DNA of 64,000 bases from Roseovarius sp. TE539 (GCF_003298505.1 NZ_QNGB01000005.1:141879-205878), one strand, 5' to 3'; shown: positions 1-9,987, counted from the first letter of the stretch. Program-made: numbers and translations. The notes: generated from the sequence alone by a model not told the origin.

Positions 1-337
1 CCTCTTTCTTGAGCTGTTCAAGCTTGGGTACCATGGCCGTCAGAAGCTGCACGATGATCGAGGCCGAAATATAGGGCATGATGCCAAGGGCGAAGATTCC
101 CATCCGCCCCAAGGCGCCACCGGTGAACATCGACAACATGCCGCCGATCGACGATTGCGCCCCTTCCATGAATTCCCTGAGTGCGGCGCCATCTATTCCG
201 GGCACAGGAATGAAGGTGCCCAGCCTGTAGACGATCAAGAGCCCGAGCGTGAAAAGGATCCTTTTGCGGAGGTCGGTCGCCTTGCCTAACGCGGACCAGC
301 TGGTGTTGGCGGCCATTTGTTCTGCTGCAGATACCAT
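1..337 (-). CDS. secY: Protein translocase subunit SecY (N-terminal part, cut by window edge)
   Basis: Encodes the N-terminal 112 residues of the central channel subunit of the SecYEG translocon in the inner membrane. The visible protein starts MVSAAEQMAANTSWSAL, followed by the basic segment ATDLRKRI, a first membrane helix (FTLGLLIVYRLGTFIPVPG) and the plug-like region with IGGMLSMFTGGALGRMGIFALGIMPYISASII, all typical of SecY. The rest lies beyond position 1. It follows rplO by about 110 bases, the normal end of a spc operon. Both genes are probably driven by the promoter at 1023-1051, because the rest of the spc operon is separated from them by an opposing gene. Confidence 0.97.
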   Translation of the reverse strand, partial: MVSAAEQMAANTSWSALGKATDLRKRILFTLGLLIVYRLGTFIPVPGIDGAALREFMEGAQSSIGGMLSMFTGGALGRMGIFALGIMPYISASIIVQLLTAMVPKLEQLKKE

Positions 338-449
338 GCGCGGTCTCTTTTCTTAAATGACGACGCCGCCAGGAGCCGTTTTCCAGCTCAGGCGGCATCT
401 TCGGAAAACTCAAAGGTATGTAAGCGGCACGCGCGCCGCTCACAACCTA

Positions 450-923
450 TTAATCGGCAGCCTGCGCGGTTGTGACCGAAAGAGACCCGCCTGCTTTCTC
501 GACCGCGTCGACGGCGGATTTCGATGCGCCGGCCACGTGGAGATCCAGCTTGGTGCTGACTTCGCCCTTTGCAAGCACGCGCACACCGTCGCGCTTGCGA
601 CGGACCAGGCCGCTTGCGACAAGCACGTCTTCCGTGATCGGCTGCCCCGCGTCGATCTTGCCCGCCTCGATGAATTTCTGGATCAGGCCCAGATTGACGA
701 CCGCGTATTTCTTGCGATTGGGCTTGTTGAAGCCACGCTTGGGCAGGCGCTGATAGATCGGCATCTGGCCGCCCTCGTAGCCCTTGATGGCAACGCCGGA
801 GCGGGATTTCTGCCCCTTGATACCGCGCCCGGCGGTCTTGCCCATACCCGAGCCGGGGCCGCGCCCGACCCGTTTCTTCGGTCTTGTCGCGCCCGGATTG
901 TCGTGCAGTTCATTCAGTTTCAT
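450..923 (-). CDS. rplO: Large ribosomal subunit protein uL15
   Basis: A 157-residue uL15 (L15), a 50S assembly protein. It starts [22 protein letters not shown], with the glycine- and arginine-rich N-terminal tail ([24 protein letters not shown]) that threads into 23S rRNA, and then the globular domain. Length matches the family (about 145-160). The reading frame stays open upstream, but the start at 923 matches the conserved N-terminus. In most bacteria rplO follows rpmD directly. Here about 1 kb holding an opposing VWA-domain gene separates them, so rplO is the first gene of its own unit with secY. Confidence 0.98.
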   Translation of the reverse strand: MKLNELHDNPGATRPKKRVGRGPGSGMGKTAGRGIKGQKSRSGVAIKGYEGGQMPIYQRLPKRGFNKPNRKKYAVVNLGLIQKFIEAGKIDAGQPITEDVLVASGLVRRKRDGVRVLAKGEVSTKLDLHVAGASKSAVDAVEKAGGSLSVTTAQAAD

Positions 924-1022
924 GTCGCTTCTCCTGAGCCGGATGCAGCCCCCAGCGACGGGAGTGGCCGACCACGGCATTTCTTGATGTGATTCAGATG
1001 CGCCCTGCGGGGGCACCGGTGG

Positions 1023-1051
1023 CGTATAGACGTTGCGCCGGGCCGGTGCAA
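1023..1051 (-). promoter_or_regulatory. Predicted sigma70-type promoter for rplO-secY
   Basis: On the minus strand TTGCAC (1046-1051) and TATACG (1023-1028) are separated by exactly 17 bases. This is close to the alphaproteobacterial housekeeping consensus and points at rplO, about 100 bases downstream. It would explain how rplO-secY is expressed although the VWA gene cuts it off from rpmD. Read by eye; not tested. Confidence 0.5.
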
Positions 1052-1110
1052 GTGTCCAGCTCCGGCCGCGCGGATTGATTTTTCCGCCCGGCCCGTGTGA
1101 CATTCCATTC

Positions 1111-1893
1111 ATGACGGGTTTCATTCGCCATCCCCTTGCCCGCCTCTGCTGCATGCCGGCCCTGGTGCTGTCGCTGGTTCACCCGGCTGCGGCGGCCTGC
1201 GCGCGGGATGCGATGCTCGTGCTCGACGGGTCCGCCTCGATGGCGGAGGTCGGGCATGACCCTGCGGCGCCCACAAGAATTATCGAAGCGCGGGCAGCCC
1301 TGCGCCTTGCGATGCCGCAGATCGCGCCGCTGCGCCGGGTCGGGTTGCTCGTTTACGGACCGGGAGGCGCCGATGCGTGTTCGGGGATCGACCTGCGCTT
1401 CGGTCCTGTAGCGGATGCTGCGGAACCGGTGATCGCCGGCGCGCAGGCGCTGCAACCGGGCGGATTGACGCCGATCGCGGACTCGGTCCTCGCGGCGGCA
1501 CAGGCACTGGACTACCGTACGCGGCCCGGCATCGTGGTGCTCGTCACGGATGGCAACGAGACCTGTGGCGGGCGCCCCTGCGCATTGGGCGCGGCGCTGA
1601 TGACAGAAGCGCGCGACCTGACCGTGCATGTGATCGGTTTCCGGGTGAATGTCGATTTCTTCGGCTGGAACACCCCGGAACAGGAAAGTTACGGCGAAGG
1701 CCGCACGGTGGCGAAATGCCTGGCCGACCGGACAGGTGGAAAATATGTTTCGACGGACACGGTGGACGAGCTGGTGGCGGCACTCCGCGAAACGCTGGGC
1801 TGTGCTGTGATCGGCGCCGGCCACCGTGCGGCCCCGGTGGAGCCGGTGACAGCCCATGAAAATGCCCCGGCCATCGCTGACCGGGGCGCTTGA
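1111..1893 (+). CDS. Secreted von Willebrand factor type A domain protein
   Basis: A 260-residue protein with an N-terminal signal peptide (about residues 1-29, hydrophobic core [13 protein letters not shown]), so probably periplasmic or secreted. A VWA fold follows, with a complete MIDAS metal site: DGSAS (39-43), the threonine in GGLTPI (120) and TDGNE (146-150). Six cysteines after the signal peptide suggest disulfides. VWA domains bind protein ligands through a divalent metal; the partner here is unknown. The frame is open further upstream, but the ATG at 1111 starts directly with the signal peptide. The gene lies on the opposite strand inside the spc operon, between rpmD and rplO, and converges on rpmD across palindromes at 1905-1949. 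Confidence 0.85.
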   Translation: MTGFIRHPLARLCCMPALVLSLVHPAAAACARDAMLVLDGSASMAEVGHDPAAPTRIIEARAALRLAMPQIAPLRRVGLLVYGPGGADACSGIDLRFGPVADAAEPVIAGAQALQPGGLTPIADSVLAAAQALDYRTRPGIVVLVTDGNETCGGRPCALGAALMTEARDLTVHVIGFRVNVDFFGWNTPEQESYGEGRTVAKCLADRTGGKYVSTDTVDELVAALRETLGCAVIGAGHRAAPVEPVTAHENAPAIADRGA

Positions 1894-1904
1894 ACGGTGG
1901 CGAC

Positions 1905-1949
1905 GGAAATTTTGAAAATTTCCGGTCCGTTTTCTTTTCAAGAAAACGG
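1905..1949. repeat. Two palindromes between convergent VWA gene and rpmD; one is repeated in rpoB-rpoC
   Basis: Positions 1927-1949 form a stem-loop with 10-bp arms CCGTTTTCTT and AAGAAAACGG and a 3-base loop. The neighbouring 1905-1923 is a second palindrome with arms GGAAATTTT and AAAATTTCC. The first recurs in opposite orientation at 24011-24033, together with the adjacent ACCGGA. The position between the ends of two convergent genes fits a bidirectional terminator, but the second copy argues for a dispersed palindromic repeat. Confidence 0.75.
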
Positions 1950-1950
1950 A

Positions 1951-2139
1951 TCAGCCCTTTTCTTCGACGATTTCCACCATGTGCGGGATCTTGGCGATCA
2001 TGCCACGCACTGCGGGCGTGTCCTCGAGTTCGCGGGTCTTGTGCATCTTGTTCAGGCCCAGCCCGATCAGCGTCTGGCGCTGTTTCTCGGGGCGGCGGAT
2101 CGGAGAACCGATCTGTCTGACGACGATGGTCTTTGCCAT
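1951..2139 (-). CDS. rpmD: Large ribosomal subunit protein uL30
   Basis: A 62-residue uL30 (L30), normal length. It shows the family features [21 protein letters not shown] and the central [23 protein letters not shown]. It ends with IVEEKG and its stop lies directly against the palindrome at 1927-1949. rpsE is 12 bases upstream. This is the last gene of its transcription unit, because the next gene downstream (VWA protein) points the other way. Confidence 0.98.
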   Translation of the reverse strand: MAKTIVVRQIGSPIRRPEKQRQTLIGLGLNKMHKTRELEDTPAVRGMIAKIPHMVEIVEEKG

Positions 2140-2151
2140 GTGCTTGTCTCC

Positions 2152-2730
2152 TTACGCTTCCGCTGCCGTCTCGGCAGGGGCCTCGGGCTTGGCGGGCTCG
2201 TCCTTCTTGAGGATGTCCGCCACCTTCTTGCCACGGCGCTGAGCAACCATGCGCGGGCTCGACTGGAACTGCAGTGCATCAAGCGTGGCGCGGATCATGT
2301 TGTAGGGATTCTGAGACCCGTTCGACTTGGCAACCACGTCCTGTACGCCCAGCATCTCGAAAACGGCACGCATCGGGCCACCGGCAATGATTCCGGTACC
2401 CTGCGGCGCGGAGCGCATGACCACCCGGCCGGCGCCGTGATGGCCCATGCCGTCGTGATGCAGCGTGCGGCCCTCACGCAGGGGCACGCGGATCATCTGG
2501 CGCTTGGCCTGTTCGGTGGCCTTGCGGATCGCCTCCGGGACCTCCTTGGCCTTGCCCTTGCCGAAACCGACACGACCCTTCTGATCGCCCACGACAACGA
2601 GTGCCGCAAAGCCGAACCGCTTGCCGCCCTTAACAGTTTTCGAAACGCGGTTGATCGCGACGAGGCGATCGGCGAATTCCGGCGCTTCGTCGCGGTCGCG
2701 ACCTCCACGGCGGTTGTCATCTCTTGCCAT
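2152..2730 (-). CDS. rpsE: Small ribosomal subunit protein uS5
   Basis: A 192-residue uS5 (S5), part of the decoding-fidelity centre with uS4 and uS12. The N-terminal double-stranded-RNA-binding-like domain ([23 protein letters not shown], then [21 protein letters not shown]) is followed by the S5 C-terminal domain ([35 protein letters not shown]). An Ala/Pro/Glu-rich tail (about residues 176-192) extends past the usual end, as in many alphaproteobacteria. The 119-base gap before it contains TTGACA but no good -10 partner. Confidence 0.98.
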   Translation of the reverse strand: MARDDNRRGGRDRDEAPEFADRLVAINRVSKTVKGGKRFGFAALVVVGDQKGRVGFGKGKAKEVPEAIRKATEQAKRQMIRVPLREGRTLHHDGMGHHGAGRVVMRSAPQGTGIIAGGPMRAVFEMLGVQDVVAKSNGSQNPYNMIRATLDALQFQSSPRMVAQRRGKKVADILKKDEPAKPEAPAETAAEA

Positions 2731-2849
2731 TTGGCATCCTTTCCTTGCGGCACACGACGGCGCCTTCAGCGTGTCAACCCTGGTGTTCCCGCACGCCTGC
2801 GCGAACCCGGATCATCGAGGCGGCCAAAGCCAGGCCCGGCCGCCTGCAC

Positions 2850-3209
2850 TCAGATTTTCAGGCCACCCTCGCGGGCAGCGTCGGCCACCGCCTCGATGCG
2901 CCCGTGAAAGAGGAAGCCCCCCCGGTCGAACTGCGCCTCGGTGATACCGGCCTTCTTGGCCCGCTCGGCAATCGTGGCACCGATCTTGGTGGCAGCCTCG
3001 ACGGTATTCTTGCCGTAGAACCCCAGATCCTTTTCGAGCGTGGACGCCGAAGCCAGGGTCACACCGTTCACGTCGTCGATGATCTGGACGCTCATGTTCT
3101 TGCTGGACCGGTGAACACTCAGGCGCGGACGCCCTGCATTGACCTTGCGAAGTTTGCTCCGAACGCGCAGGCGGCGTTTGAGGAACAGTTGTCTCTTGCT
3201 GTTTGCCAT
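2850..3209 (-). CDS. rplR: Large ribosomal subunit protein uL18
   Basis: A 119-residue uL18 (L18), which binds 5S rRNA in the central protuberance with uL5 and bL25. The basic N-terminus ([18 protein letters not shown]) is followed by [20 protein letters not shown] and the C-terminal [24 protein letters not shown], all diagnostic. rplF lies 12 bases upstream. Confidence 0.98.
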   Translation of the reverse strand: MANSKRQLFLKRRLRVRSKLRKVNAGRPRLSVHRSSKNMSVQIIDDVNGVTLASASTLEKDLGFYGKNTVEAATKIGATIAERAKKAGITEAQFDRGGFLFHGRIEAVADAAREGGLKI

Positions 3210-3221
3210 CTCTCGCGTTCC

Positions 3222-3755
3222 TTACTTCTTCTTGCCTTCCTTCTGGAAGATATACTCGTCCTTGTAGCGGATGCCCTTGCCCTTGTAGGGTTCGGGGCGC
3301 CGCCAATCGCGGATGTTGGCCGCGACTTCTCCGACGAGCTGCTTGTTGGTTCCCTCGACCACAAGTTCGGTGGGCTTGGCAGCCGTCACCGTAATGCCAT
3401 CCGGGATCGGGAAATCCACGTCATGGCTCAGGCCGAGATTGAGCTTGAGTATGTCACCCTGGACCTGTGCGCGATAACCCACGCCACGGATTTCCAGCTC
3501 TTTCTTGAAGGTCTCCTTGGCACCATGCACCATGTTGGCCACAACCGTACGGGTCATGCCCCATTGCTGGCGCGCACGCTTGGAGTTGCCGCGCGGCGTC
3601 ACGGTGATCTGCCCGTCTTCCACCGCCAGGGTGACATCGTCTGTAAAGGTGAAGGACTTGGTGTCCTTCGGCCCCTTGATCGCGACGGTCTGGCCCGAAA
3701 TCTCGGCGGTGACACCGTCCGGGAGCGCCACGGGTTGTTTTCCGATACGAGACAT
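3222..3755 (-). CDS. rplF: Large ribosomal subunit protein uL6
   Basis: A 177-residue uL6 (L6), located near the GTPase-associated and sarcin-ricin region of the 50S subunit. The two tandem L6 domains are visible: [19 protein letters not shown] and the conserved C-terminal [21 protein letters not shown]. Length matches E. coli L6. It sits in the standard order rpsH-rplF-rplR with an 11-base gap from rpsH. Confidence 0.98.
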   Translation of the reverse strand: MSRIGKQPVALPDGVTAEISGQTVAIKGPKDTKSFTFTDDVTLAVEDGQITVTPRGNSKRARQQWGMTRTVVANMVHGAKETFKKELEIRGVGYRAQVQGDILKLNLGLSHDVDFPIPDGITVTAAKPTELVVEGTNKQLVGEVAANIRDWRRPEPYKGKGIRYKDEYIFQKEGKKK

Positions 3756-3766
3756 TCCAGACCTCC

Positions 3767-4159
3767 TCAGAATACCGTGCAGAGCACTTCACCACCAATA
3801 TTGGCGGCGCGGGCTGCTGCATCGGACATCACACCCTTGGGTGTGGAGACAATCGACACCCCGAGGCCCTGACGGACCGAGGGGATGTCCTTGACGCCCG
3901 CATAGACGCGACGACCGGGTTTGGAAACCCGCTTCATCTCGCGGATGACGGGGGCGCCGTCGAAGTATTTGAGGCTCACCTCGAAGGCCGGATGGCCGTT
4001 CTTGCCGGTGATCTTTTCGTGACCGCGGATATAGCCTTCATCCGCGAGCACGTCGAGAACCCAGCCACGAAGCTTGGAGGCGGGCACCATCACGGTGGAT
4101 TTCCCGCGCATCTGCGCGTTGCGGATCCGGGTGAGCATATCGCCGATAGGATCATTCAT
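3767..4159 (-). CDS. rpsH: Small ribosomal subunit protein uS8
   Basis: A 130-residue uS8 (S8), a primary 16S rRNA binding protein; in E. coli it represses the spc operon by binding rplE mRNA. Recognisable by [20 protein letters not shown] and the C-terminal [20 protein letters not shown]. No S8-like regulatory hairpin could be recognised by eye near rplE, so autoregulation is not established here. Confidence 0.98.
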   Translation of the reverse strand: MNDPIGDMLTRIRNAQMRGKSTVMVPASKLRGWVLDVLADEGYIRGHEKITGKNGHPAFEVSLKYFDGAPVIREMKRVSKPGRRVYAGVKDIPSVRQGLGVSIVSTPKGVMSDAAARAANIGGEVLCTVF

Positions 4160-4171
4160 TCCAATTCTCCC

Positions 4172-4477
4172 TTACCAGCTCGACTTGACCAGGCCAGGAG
4201 CCTGACCGTTCGACCCCAGATCGCGCAGGGCGATCCGCGAAACCTTCAGCTTGCGATAATACGCATGCGGACGACCCGTCAGCTGGCAGCGGTTGTGAAG
4301 CCGCGTCGCCGAGCTGTTGCGAGGCAGTTTCGCCAACTTCAGGGAGGCGCGGAAACGCTCTTCCATCGGCTTGGATTCGTCGTTGATTATTCCCTTCAGG
4401 GCCGCGCGCTTGGCAGCATACTTCTCCACCAGGTGCTGACGCTTCTTCTCGCGTTCGACCATTGCTTTCTTAGCCAT
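4172..4477 (-). CDS. rpsN: Small ribosomal subunit protein uS14
   Basis: A 101-residue uS14 (S14) in the 30S head. It is the long zinc-independent type: it lacks the CxxC pairs of the short form and has [34 protein letters not shown], the conserved C-terminal half. It starts [20 protein letters not shown] and lies 19 bases after rplE. Confidence 0.98.
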   Translation of the reverse strand: MAKKAMVEREKKRQHLVEKYAAKRAALKGIINDESKPMEERFRASLKLAKLPRNSSATRLHNRCQLTGRPHAYYRKLKVSRIALRDLGSNGQAPGLVKSSW

Positions 4478-4496
4478 AATACTCTCTCCCGCCGGA

Positions 4497-5060
4497 TCAG
4501 CTGTTGAAGGGCATGTTGAAATGCTTCAACAGCGCCCTGGCTTCAGCGTCGGTCTGCGCCGTGGTTGCGATGATGACGTCGAGTCCCCAGACCTCGTCGA
4601 CCTTGTCGTACTCGATTTCGGGGAAAACGATATGCTCCTTGATGCCCATGGCGTAGTTTCCCCGACCATCGAAGCTGTTGCCCGGGACACCACGGAAGTC
4701 GCGGATGCGCGGCATGGCGATCGTGATCAGACGGTCAAGGAAGTCGTACATTCGATCACCGCGCAGAGTGACCTTGGCGCCCATCGGCATGCCTTCGCGG
4801 ACGCGAAAACCGGCGATGGAATTCTTGGCCTTGGTGATCACGGCCTTCTGGCCAGCGATCGTGGAAAGATCCTCCTGGGCCGACTTGGCCTTCTTGGAAT
4901 CACGAACCGCCTCGGCACCGCACCCGATGTTCAGGACGATCTTGTCCAGGCGCGGGATCTGCATGTCGTTGGTATAGCCGAACTCCTCACGCAGGGCCGG
5001 TTTGATCGTCTCGCGGAACTGCGCGCGCAGGCGCGGGACATATGCGGCAGTATCAAGCAT
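4497..5060 (-). CDS. rplE: Large ribosomal subunit protein uL5
   Basis: A 187-residue uL5 (L5), which carries 5S rRNA into the 50S subunit and contacts the P-site tRNA. Signature segments are [45 protein letters not shown] and [20 protein letters not shown]. Its start overlaps the end of rplX by 8 bases, implying coupled translation. Confidence 0.98.
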   Translation of the reverse strand: MLDTAAYVPRLRAQFRETIKPALREEFGYTNDMQIPRLDKIVLNIGCGAEAVRDSKKAKSAQEDLSTIAGQKAVITKAKNSIAGFRVREGMPMGAKVTLRGDRMYDFLDRLITIAMPRIRDFRGVPGNSFDGRGNYAMGIKEHIVFPEIEYDKVDEVWGLDVIIATTAQTDAEARALLKHFNMPFNS

Positions 5061-5364
5061 CGATCACGTCCCCCGTTGTCTTGGCAATGCGGACCTTGTT
5101 GCCGTCCTCGATCCGGAAGCCGACTCGCGTAGGCTTGCCGTTCTTGTCGACGATGGCGAGATTGGAAAGGTCGATGGGCATGGGCTGCGGGATGCGGCCG
5201 CCCTGGCTCTGCTGGCTCTGCTTCGTGTGACGGATCGCCATGTTGACGCCATCGACCACGGCCTTGCCGGACTTGGGATCGACGGACTGGATCGCGCCTT
5301 CCTTGCCCTTGTCCTTGCCGGCCAGCACGACGACCTTGTCGCCCTTTTTCAGTTTTGCGGCCAT
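5053..5364 (-). CDS. rplX: Large ribosomal subunit protein uL24
   Basis: A 103-residue uL24 (L24), an early 50S assembly initiator. The N-terminal KOW motif is clear ([21 protein letters not shown]), followed by [30 protein letters not shown] C-terminal sequence. It lies one base after rplN and overlaps rplE by 8 bases. Confidence 0.98.
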   Translation of the reverse strand: MAAKLKKGDKVVVLAGKDKGKEGAIQSVDPKSGKAVVDGVNMAIRHTKQSQQSQGGRIPQPMPIDLSNLAIVDKNGKPTRVGFRIEDGNKVRIAKTTGDVIDA

Positions 5365-5365
5365 C

Positions 5366-5734
5366 TTACAGCACCTCCGGGGCGAGCGAGATGATTTTCA
5401 TGAATTTCTTGGCCCGCAATTCACGCACCACCGGCCCGAAAATACGGGTACCGATGGGATCACCGGAATTATTGAGGATGACAGCTGCATTGCGGTCAAA
5501 ACGGATCGCGGTGCCGTCCTCGCGGCGGACTTCCTTGGCGGTGCGCACGACAACGGCCTTGCGGACGTCGCCTTTCTTGACGCGGCCGCGCGGAATGGCT
5601 TCCTTCACCGACACGACGATGATGTCGCCGACGGACGCATATTTGCGCTTGGAACCACCCAGGACCTTGATGCACTGAACCCGGCGCGCGCCGGAGTTGT
5701 CAGCAACATCCAGATTGGTCTGCATCTGGATCAT
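5366..5734 (-). CDS. rplN: Large ribosomal subunit protein uL14
   Basis: A 122-residue uL14 (L14), at the subunit interface and the docking point of the silencing factor RsfS. Diagnostic stretches are [37 protein letters not shown] and the C-terminal [13 protein letters not shown]. The 109-base gap upstream (5735-5843) contains a small hairpin (GGGGT / ACCCC) and no convincing promoter. Confidence 0.98.
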   Translation of the reverse strand: MIQMQTNLDVADNSGARRVQCIKVLGGSKRKYASVGDIIVVSVKEAIPRGRVKKGDVRKAVVVRTAKEVRREDGTAIRFDRNAAVILNNSGDPIGTRIFGPVVRELRAKKFMKIISLAPEVL

Positions 5735-5843
5735 TAGGTTTCTCCCGACCTTTGGGGTAACGACCCCAGGGTTTCGATCAAACCGGAATGTGTTTTCCGC
5801 TTTCTGGTCCGTTCATCCGGGCTGGGGCCCGGCGAACGCCCGG

Positions 5844-6074
5844 TCAGGCTTCCAACACCTCCCAGCGTTTCGATTTCGAGTAGGGGGCGCATTCGATGAT
5901 ACGGACGAAATCCCCCTTCTTGAAAGCGTTCTCGGAATCGTGCGCGCGGTATTTCTTGGTCTTGCGCACGGTCTTCTTAAGGACAGGGTGCGTGAAGCGG
6001 CGCTCGACCGAGACCGTGATGGACTGGTCGTTGGCGGCGCTCGTCACGGTGCCTTGCAGGATTCTCTTGGGCAT
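5844..6074 (-). CDS. rpsQ: Small ribosomal subunit protein uS17
   Basis: A 76-residue uS17 (S17), a 16S rRNA binder with an OB fold. The start [10 protein letters not shown] at 6074 fits the family and a normal spacing to rpmC (13 bases); the frame is open upstream but that part is not S17-like. [20 protein letters not shown] is the characteristic loop region, and [20 protein letters not shown] the C-terminal strand. Confidence 0.98.
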   Translation of the reverse strand: MPKRILQGTVTSAANDQSITVSVERRFTHPVLKKTVRKTKKYRAHDSENAFKKGDFVRIIECAPYSKSKRWEVLEA

Positions 6075-6087
6075 CGCGTTCGCTCCC

Positions 6088-6294
6088 TTACTGGTCGCCG
6101 GCCGCCGCGGCGGCCTTTTCGTTGAGGATCGTCTTGACACGCGCCGCGTTACGGCGGGCGATCTTCATGCGGGCGGGGTTTTCCAGCTGCCCGGTGGCCG
6201 ACTGAAAGCGCAGGTTGAACTGCTCTTTCTTCAGGCTCGCCAACTCCTCGCGGAGCTGATCCGGGGTCTTGTCACGTAGTTCCTGGGCGTTCAT
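6088..6294 (-). CDS. rpmC: Large ribosomal subunit protein uL29
   Basis: A 68-residue uL29 (L29) at the peptide exit tunnel, next to the docking site of trigger factor and SRP. It begins [31 protein letters not shown] and has the conserved [29 protein letters not shown]. In the usual gene order it follows rplP directly. Here an oxygenase gene and its own promoter region separate the two. Confidence 0.98.
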   Translation of the reverse strand: MNAQELRDKTPDQLREELASLKKEQFNLRFQSATGQLENPARMKIARRNAARVKTILNEKAAAAAGDQ

Positions 6295-6418
6295 CGCCTC
6301 TTTCCCTTCTCGAAACACCAGCAGGCCCCTGACGGTTCATTCAGGGTCACCCGGCACCTGGTGGATGAATTGCAGATACGCGAATCCCCGGGCATTCCGG
6401 GGCTGCGCGAATTGGCGC

Positions 6419-6447
6419 TCTATAAGGGACATCGGCAGGGAGGGCAA
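6419..6447 (-). promoter_or_regulatory. Predicted promoter for rpmC and the downstream spc genes
   Basis: On the minus strand TTGCCC (6442-6447) and TATAGA (6419-6424) are separated by 17 bases. The transcript would have a leader of roughly 115 bases before rpmC, containing a GC-rich hairpin (arms CCCCGG and CCGGGG, 6386-6402). The position just after the oxygenase gene suggests that rpmC to rpmD has its own supply of transcripts. Confidence 0.5.
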
Positions 6448-6492
6448 GGAATAGTTTCGGCCATGTGCCATGCTGCGCAAGCCCCGGCCCTT

Positions 6493-7113
6493 TCAGCCCC
6501 ATCCGTAGTTGAAACTCACGCTGATCCGGTCATCCTCGGCCATGTTCATGGGCACCTCGTGGCGCAGCCAGCTTTCCCAAAGCAGCACGTCACCAACCGC
6601 CGGAGCAACATATACGAAATTCCGCTGCTCGCGCCGCGCATCCCGGCGCCGTGCAGGGGCTGCCATCATCCGGGCCGAGCGCGGATCCTCCAGCTTCAAC
6701 GCCGCCGCGCCCTCCGGCATGGCCACGTAGGTGGTTCCCGAAATCACCGAATGAGGATGAATATGAGATGAATGCGAGCCGCCCTCGGGCAATATGTTGA
6801 TCCAGATATCCTCCAGCTTCAGGTCACGGCCATCGAGGTCGAATTCCAGATCCTCGGCGAACGCCGCAACATGGGCATCAAGCGATTTCACCAGGTCGGA
6901 GAAAACCGGAAAGCGCCAGGGCAGATCGGTGAGCGAAGCGTAGGAGGTGTAGCCGGGATAGCCGTTTTCCGCGCACCAGTCCTGCCCCGCCTCGTCGTCC
7001 TCGGCAATGGAATAACACGACGCCTCGAATTCCGATGCGTCAATGACGGGGCCGTGTTCCGAAAGCGCCGCGCGGTAGAGACGGGTGACGAAGAGTGAGT
7101 CGATCCGTGGCAT
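6493..7113 (-). CDS. Putative 2-oxoglutarate/Fe(II) oxygenase inserted between rplP and rpmC
   Basis: A 206-residue protein resembling the TIGR02466/PF13759 group of predicted 2OG-Fe(II) dioxygenases. The double-stranded beta-helix core is visible: IWINILPEGGSHSSHIHPHSVISGTTYV, then the distal pair WLRHEVPMN and DDRISVSFNY. Likely iron ligands are H117 or H119 and H185, with R196 as the 2OG-binding arginine; this assignment is by motif analogy. There is no signal peptide, so it is cytoplasmic. It is embedded in the ribosomal operon in the same orientation, with a hairpin at 7272-7306 upstream. Known ribosomal oxygenases such as YcfD hydroxylate ribosomal proteins but belong to another (JmjC) branch. 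A role in modifying a ribosomal protein is a location-based inference. Confidence 0.75.
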   Translation of the reverse strand: MPRIDSLFVTRLYRAALSEHGPVIDASEFEASCYSIAEDDEAGQDWCAENGYPGYTSYASLTDLPWRFPVFSDLVKSLDAHVAAFAEDLEFDLDGRDLKLEDIWINILPEGGSHSSHIHPHSVISGTTYVAMPEGAAALKLEDPRSARMMAAPARRRDARREQRNFVYVAPAVGDVLLWESWLRHEVPMNMAEDDRISVSFNYGWG

Positions 7114-7271
7114 GGGAAGGATCTAGCTCCGGACAGGGAAAGTGTGCAAGTGACGTCCGGGATCCTCAAGGCGAAGGGACGGCGAATCCGCTGCCCGGTC
7201 CGTGCGTGCCTCGTGGCGGGCGATACCTTCCATGGTGTCTTCCCTGCGATGCGCCTTGCAGTTGTCAATCG

Positions 7272-7306
7272 GACAACCCCCGCCGATCACTCGACGGGGG
7301 TTTGTC
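7272..7306 (-). terminator. Stem-loop after rplP (possible terminator or attenuator)
   Basis: A strong inverted repeat about 35 bases after the rplP stop: arms around CCCCCGTCGA and TCGGCGGGGG, extended by GACAA/TTGTC. The one imperfect pair is a G-U wobble only when read on the minus strand, which fits a minus-strand RNA. No U-run follows. A second, overlapping inverted repeat (TTGTC and GACAA, 7262-7276) shares one arm, so the two structures exclude each other. Confidence 0.5.
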
Positions 7307-7342
7307 ATCTCGTAGGATGGGTGCTTGCCCCCATCTTCCCGA

Positions 7343-7756
7343 TCACCAGTCCTCGCGGACAACGATGCGGGTCTTGATCGGCAGTTTCATCGCCGCAAGG
7401 CGCAGGGCCTCCTTGGCGATGGCGTCACTGACGCCGTCGATCTCGAACATCACCCGGCCTGGCTTGACCTTGCAGGCCCAGAAATCGACGGACCCCTTGC
7501 CCTTGCCCATCCGCACCTCGGTGGGCTTGGAGGTCACGGGCGTATCGGGGAAGATCCGGATCCAGACCCGGCCCTGACGTTTCATGTGCCTGGTCATGGC
7601 ACGGCGGGCCGCCTCGATCTGACGCGCAGTCACGCGCTCGGGCTGGGCCGCCTTGAGGCCGTAAGACCCGAAGTTGAGATCCGAGCCACCCTTGGCGACG
7701 CCCTTGATGCGCCCCTTGTGCTGCTTGCGGAACTTTGTACGCTTTGGTTGAAGCAT
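7343..7756 (-). CDS. rplP: Large ribosomal subunit protein uL16
   Basis: A 137-residue uL16 (L16), which positions A-site tRNA and completes the 50S subunit. [16 protein letters not shown] and [13 protein letters not shown] are diagnostic. The loop [11 protein letters not shown] is intact; R82 corresponds to the arginine (R81 in E. coli) that YcfD hydroxylates. The oxygenase gene immediately downstream makes this worth noting. rpsC lies 13 bases upstream. Confidence 0.98.
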   Translation of the reverse strand: MLQPKRTKFRKQHKGRIKGVAKGGSDLNFGSYGLKAAQPERVTARQIEAARRAMTRHMKRQGRVWIRIFPDTPVTSKPTEVRMGKGKGSVDFWACKVKPGRVMFEIDGVSDAIAKEALRLAAMKLPIKTRIVVREDW

Positions 7757-7769
7757 CTGTTATCCCTCC

Positions 7770-8477
7770 TCAGCGGCGGCCGCCGGCGCCACGGGGCGCG
7801 GGACCATCCTGAAGCTCCTGGGCCTTGCGATCACGGGCCGACGGATCGTGCTCCATGATCTCACCCTTGAAGATCCAGACCTTGATACCGATGATCCCGT
7901 AAGGGGTTTCGGCCTCGGAATGGGCGTAGTCGATATCCGCACGCAAGGTGTGAAGCGGCACACGGCCTTCGCGATACCATTCGGTCCGGGCGATTTCGGC
8001 ACCGCCAAGTCGCCCTGCCACGTTCACCCGGATGCCGAGCGCACCCATGCGCATGGCGTTCTGAACCGCACGCTTCATCGCACGACGGAAACTGACCCGC
8101 CGCTCGAGTTGCTGGGCAATGCTGTCACCGACGAGTGCCGCATCAAGTTCGGGCTTGCGCACCTCCACGATGTTGAGATGCAGTTCGCTGTCCGTCATCT
8201 TCGAGAGTTTCTTGCGCAGCGTCTCGATATCAGCGCCCTTCTTGCCGATGATGACACCCGGACGCGCCGTGTGTATCGTAACACGGCACTTCTTGTGCGG
8301 CCGTTCGATGATCACCCGGCTGACGCCGGCCTGCTTGCATTCGCGATTGATGAATTCGCGGATCGCGACATCCTCGAGAAGAAGATTGCCGTAATCCTTC
8401 GTGTCGGCGTACCAGCGGCTGTCCCAGGTGCGGTTGACCTGCAGGCGCATGCCGATCGGATTGACTTTGTTACCCAT
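7770..8477 (-). CDS. rpsC: Small ribosomal subunit protein uS3
   Basis: A 235-residue uS3 (S3), part of the mRNA entry helicase. The N-terminal [25 protein letters not shown], the type II KH domain with the GXXG loop ([15 protein letters not shown]) and the C-terminal domain ([30 protein letters not shown]) are all present, with a short basic tail. Its start shares one base with the rplV stop, indicating coupling. Confidence 0.98.
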   Translation of the reverse strand: MGNKVNPIGMRLQVNRTWDSRWYADTKDYGNLLLEDVAIREFINRECKQAGVSRVIIERPHKKCRVTIHTARPGVIIGKKGADIETLRKKLSKMTDSELHLNIVEVRKPELDAALVGDSIAQQLERRVSFRRAMKRAVQNAMRMGALGIRVNVAGRLGGAEIARTEWYREGRVPLHTLRADIDYAHSEAETPYGIIGIKVWIFKGEIMEHDPSARDRKAQELQDGPAPRGAGGRR

Positions 8478-8857
8478 TAGGCTTGCTCCTCGATTTCACG
8501 CACCTTGATGGTCAGTTCCGAGAACGGCTTGCGCAGGGCGCCGAAGCGGCCTCGCGCACGAGGCCGTCCACGCTTCATCACAAGGTTCTTGCCGACATAG
8601 GCTTCCGCAACGACCAGTTCATCCACATCGAGATTGTGGTTGTTCTCGGCATTGGCGATCGCGGACTGCAGGCATTTGCGCACGTCCTCGGCAATCCGCT
8701 TCTTCGAGAAAGTGAGATCGTTGAGAGCCGTATCCACCTTCTTGCCGCGGATCATTGCCGCCACCAGATTGAGCTTTTGCGGGCTTGTGCGAAGCATGCG
8801 CAGCTTTGCCATCGCCTCGTTCTCGGCCACGCGGCGGGGGTTCTTTTCCTTGCCCAT
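8477..8857 (-). CDS. rplV: Large ribosomal subunit protein uL22
   Basis: A 126-residue uL22 (L22), whose hairpin loop lines the exit tunnel at the macrolide constriction. Family features are [49 protein letters not shown] and the loop [23 protein letters not shown]. No deletion is seen in the tunnel loop. The short N-terminal extension [14 protein letters not shown] is common in Rhodobacteraceae. Confidence 0.98.
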   Translation of the reverse strand: MGKEKNPRRVAENEAMAKLRMLRTSPQKLNLVAAMIRGKKVDTALNDLTFSKKRIAEDVRKCLQSAIANAENNHNLDVDELVVAEAYVGKNLVMKRGRPRARGRFGALRKPFSELTIKVREIEEQA

Positions 8858-8862
8858 CAGAT

Positions 8863-9141
8863 TTACCTCCGCTTCGCTTTTTTGTCGGCCATGTGGCCAT
8901 AATAGGTCCGGGTCGGCGAGTATTCACCGAACTTCTGGCCGATCATATCCTCGGAGACGAGAACCGGGATGTGTTTGTGCCCGTTATAGACACCAAACGT
9001 CAGCCCCACGAACTGGGGCAGGATCGTCGACCGGCGCGACCAGATCTTGATAACTTCGTTACGCCCCGACTCGCGCGATGCTTCGGCCTTCTTGAGGACG
9101 TAAGAATCGACGAAGGGGCCCTTCCAAACAGAACGTGCCAT
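8863..9141 (-). CDS. rpsS: Small ribosomal subunit protein uS19
   Basis: A 92-residue uS19 (S19) in the 30S head. [52 protein letters not shown] and the C-terminal [16 protein letters not shown] are standard. It sits 3 bases after rplB and 5 bases before rplV. Confidence 0.98.
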   Translation of the reverse strand: MARSVWKGPFVDSYVLKKAEASRESGRNEVIKIWSRRSTILPQFVGLTFGVYNGHKHIPVLVSEDMIGQKFGEYSPTRTYYGHMADKKAKRR

Positions 9142-9144
9142 GTA

Positions 9145-9987
<843 letters not shown>

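Noticed and set aside
7123..7362. Small gene between rplP and the oxygenase
   Set aside because: The frame crosses the rplP stop and a stem-loop, has no ribosome binding site and no protein-like composition.
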